From the NCBI RefSeq assembly GCF_015680705.1, contig NZ_JADNYP010000003.1, positions 186,001 through 250,000 of the forward strand: a DNA stretch of 64,000 bases, written 5' to 3'. Shown here piece after piece: positions 62,621-64,000 of this stretch (within the stretch, counting starts at the first letter, position 1; the number at the start of each line of letters is the position of its first letter). Under the pieces are notes generated by a model. It had not been told where the DNA came from and did no database searches. It saw only the letters and a list, made by a program, of their open reading frames with translations. Made by a program: the position numbers and the translations under genes. The stretch comes from Pseudomonas fulva. GTDB lineage: Bacteria; Pseudomonadota; Gammaproteobacteria; Pseudomonadales; Pseudomonadaceae.

Positions 62621-62722
62621 CGGGTTGCCAGGGGAGCCCGCCACCGCTTGCAGCTTGCTTGCAACTGTATGGTGGAGTGCTCCCCGAAGTCACCATCGCT
62701 GTTCAAATAATCGCCAATCACC

Positions 62723-62751
62723 TTGCTTGTCCGTCGTGCCTTCTCTACAAT
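62723..62751 (+). promoter_or_regulatory. Sigma-70 promoter for rpsF operon
   Basis: TTGCTT (62723-62728) and TACAAT (62746-62751) with a 17-base spacer, placing the transcription start near 62758 and a leader of about 110 bases before rpsF. Confidence 0.7.
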
Positions 62752-62823
62752 TGCGCCCCTTGCCCGCAGGCAGGTGCGCATGTGCCTTTCTCTTGGCGAG
62801 ACATACAGTGTCATTCACTCCTT

Positions 62824-62846
62824 GTCTGACCAGGTCGCTGGCAGAC
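62824..62846 (+). promoter_or_regulatory. Leader hairpin before rpsF, possible S6:S18 control site
   Basis: GTCTG (62824-62828) pairs with CAGAC (62842-62846), and CCAG (62830-62833) with CTGG (62838-62841) around a GTCG loop, with a bulged A. It ends 12 bases before the ribosome site AAGGAG (62858-62863). S6:S18 is known to regulate this operon through a leader motif; identity with that motif is only suggested. Confidence 0.4.
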
Positions 62847-62868
62847 TACTAACCCGTAAGGAGCATTC

Positions 62869-63294
62869 ATGCGTCATTACGAAATCATCTTCCTGGTCCA
62901 CCCTGACCAGAGCGAGCAAGTCGGCGGCATGGTCGAGCGCTACACCAAGCTGATCGAAGAAGATGGTGGCAAGATCCACCGCCTGGAAGACTGGGGCCGT
63001 CGTCAGCTGGCCTACGCGATCAACAACGTTCACAAGGCTCACTACGTGATGCTGAACGTCGAGTGCACCGGCAAGGCCCTGGCCGAGCTGGAAGACAACT
63101 TCCGCTACAACGATGCCGTGATCCGTAACCTGATCATCCGTCGCGACGAAGCCGTCACCGGTCAGTCCGAGATGCTCAAGGCCGAAGAGAACCGCAGCGA
63201 GCGCCGTGAGCGTCGCGAGCGTCCTGAGCATGCCGAGTCCGCCGAAGGCGACGACAGCAATGACAGCGACAACAGCGATAACGCTGACGAGTAA
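62869..63294 (+). CDS. rpsF: 30S ribosomal protein S6
   Basis: A 141-residue ribosomal protein. The N-terminus [15 protein letters not shown] and [15 protein letters not shown] match S6. The C-terminal tail is long and acidic (Asp/Ser/Asn-rich). ATG 62869 has AAGGAG upstream. No priB gene lies between it and rpsR, unlike in E. coli. Confidence 0.98.
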   Translation: MRHYEIIFLVHPDQSEQVGGMVERYTKLIEEDGGKIHRLEDWGRRQLAYAINNVHKAHYVMLNVECTGKALAELEDNFRYNDAVIRNLIIRRDEAVTGQSEMLKAEENRSERRERRERPEHAESAEGDDSNDSDNSDNADE

Positions 63295-63323
63295 TCCACG
63301 GACCTTTTTGAGGAGCCCATTAC

Positions 63324-63554
63324 ATGGCACGTTTCTTCCGTCGTCGTAAATTCTGCCGCTTCACCGCCGAAGACGTGAAAGAGATCGACTACAAAGATCT
63401 CAACACCCTGAAAGCTTACGTATCCGAAACCGGCAAGATCGTTCCGAGCCGTATCACCGGTACCAAGGCTCGTTATCAGCGTCAGCTGGCTACCGCTATC
63501 AAGCGCGCCCGCTTCCTGGCCCTGCTGCCCTACACCGACAGCCACGGCCGCTGA
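63324..63554 (+). CDS. rpsR: 30S ribosomal protein S18
   Basis: A 76-residue basic ribosomal protein ([16 protein letters not shown], then [21 protein letters not shown]). It is separated from rpsF by 29 bases with GAGGAG before its ATG. It forms the S6:S18 heterodimer on the ribosome. Confidence 0.98.
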   Translation: MARFFRRRKFCRFTAEDVKEIDYKDLNTLKAYVSETGKIVPSRITGTKARYQRQLATAIKRARFLALLPYTDSHGR

Positions 63555-63588
63555 GACCGGGCGATCGACAGGTAGCAAGGGATAGAGC

Positions 63589-64000
63589 ATGCGAGCGTTG
63601 GCTGATTTCATCATGCGCGGTCGCGTGCAGGCCACTGTGGTGGTGGTCGGTTGTGCGGCGCTGCCGCTGTTGTTCTGGTTGAGTGCCGCCGCCGGGAGCC
63701 TGGTATTCCTGCGGCGCGGTTTCAAGGACGCCTCCTCGGTCGTCGCCTGGGCATTGCTGCCCGCGCTGGCCTGGTGGGTCTTCGGCGAACCGCGCACCTT
63801 GATGGTGCTGCTGGGAACGCTGGGGCTGGCTGCGCTGCTGCGCGCCGGCCATTCCTGGAGCCGGGTGCTGTTGTACAGCGTCGCCCTGGGCCTGTTGTAC
63901 GGTGTGATCCTGGGTTCGGTGTTCCGCGAACCGATCGAAGCTCTGGCGCGAGCACTTGAAAAAGTCCTGCCGCAGATGCTCGACGGTCTCTACCAGAATC
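63589..64000 (+). CDS. DUF2232-like membrane protein (3' end outside window)
   Basis: The first 137 residues of a membrane protein, cut by the window end. Hydrophobic segments alternate with short loops (ATVVVVGCAALPLLFWL, then VVAWALLPALAWW, then LLLGTLGLAALL). Its position between rpsR and rplI matches the conserved membrane protein PA4933 of P. aeruginosa. Function is unknown. Confidence 0.7.
   Translation, partial: MRALADFIMRGRVQATVVVVGCAALPLLFWLSAAAGSLVFLRRGFKDASSVVAWALLPALAWWVFGEPRTLMVLLGTLGLAALLRAGHSWSRVLLYSVALGLLYGVILGSVFREPIEALARALEKVLPQMLDGLYQN

Overview
The window is about 64 kb of GC-rich, densely coding chromosomal DNA from a gammaproteobacterium of the genus Pseudomonas, most likely the P. 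putida group. This rests on recognisable proteins (Mig-14, DnpA, HisZ, RhdA, CytX) and on gene order. From msbA/hldE to rpsR the order follows, mirrored in places, the P. aeruginosa PA49xx region as I remember it, and parts follow E. coli blocks (nudF-yqiB-cpdA-yqiA-parE and queG-nnrD-tsaE-amiB-mutL-miaA-hfq-hflX-hflK-hflC-purA-rnr-rlmB-rpsF-rpsR). I see no prophage, insertion sequence, integrase or CRISPR array. This is core chromosome with a few lineage-specific inserts.

Layout. (1) 1-8206: the edge of a lipopolysaccharide core/lipid A locus, with msbA (cut by the window), mig-14, dnpA, hldE and three glycan genes, one with sialyltransferase-like motifs. (2) 8252-12629: a minus-strand cluster (degenerate Nudix protein, aldo/keto reductase, FAD oxidoreductase), an EmrE-type efflux protein and a divergent LysR regulator. 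(3) 12785-20008: waaA, tolC, then a TPP riboswitch controlling thiC and the HMP transporter cytX, and a DUF3298 lipoprotein. (4) 20193-29461: nudF, yqiB-like, cpdA, yqiA, parE, two envelope proteins, parC and a PqiC-like lipoprotein. (5) 29515-38825: ahpA/ytjB-like, serB, psd, rhdA, an HDOD protein, the flagellar stator pair motAB behind a sigma-28 promoter, and rsgA. (6) 38960-53746: orn, a TRIC-family channel gene flanked by two copies of a palindromic element, queG, and the long tsaE-mutL-hfq-hflKC-hisZ-purA housekeeping run. (7) 53919-59006: a chemoreceptor, a ferric-iron ABC transporter lacking its ATPase gene, and two tandem tRNA-Leu(CAG) genes. (8) 59292-64000: rnr, rlmB, rpsF, rpsR and the start of a membrane protein gene.

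Many neighbours overlap by 1-13 bases (msbA/mig-14, parE to the retropepsin gene, nnrD/tsaE, tsaE to miaA, hflK/hflC, rnr/rlmB), indicating operons with translational coupling. Regulatory elements visible directly are the TPP riboswitch with a well-placed promoter, a FliA promoter before motA, several intrinsic terminators, a sigma-70 promoter and hairpin before rpsF, and a U-rich hfq leader.

No wholly new multi-gene system stood out. The most interesting items are the palindromic pair bracketing the TRIC gene, the sialyltransferase-like protein in the LPS locus, a possible antiterminator-like alternative pairing after the TPP aptamer, the degenerate Nudix protein, and the iron transporter without an ATPase. 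Functions are assigned by reading motifs and by memory of families; no database search was run.
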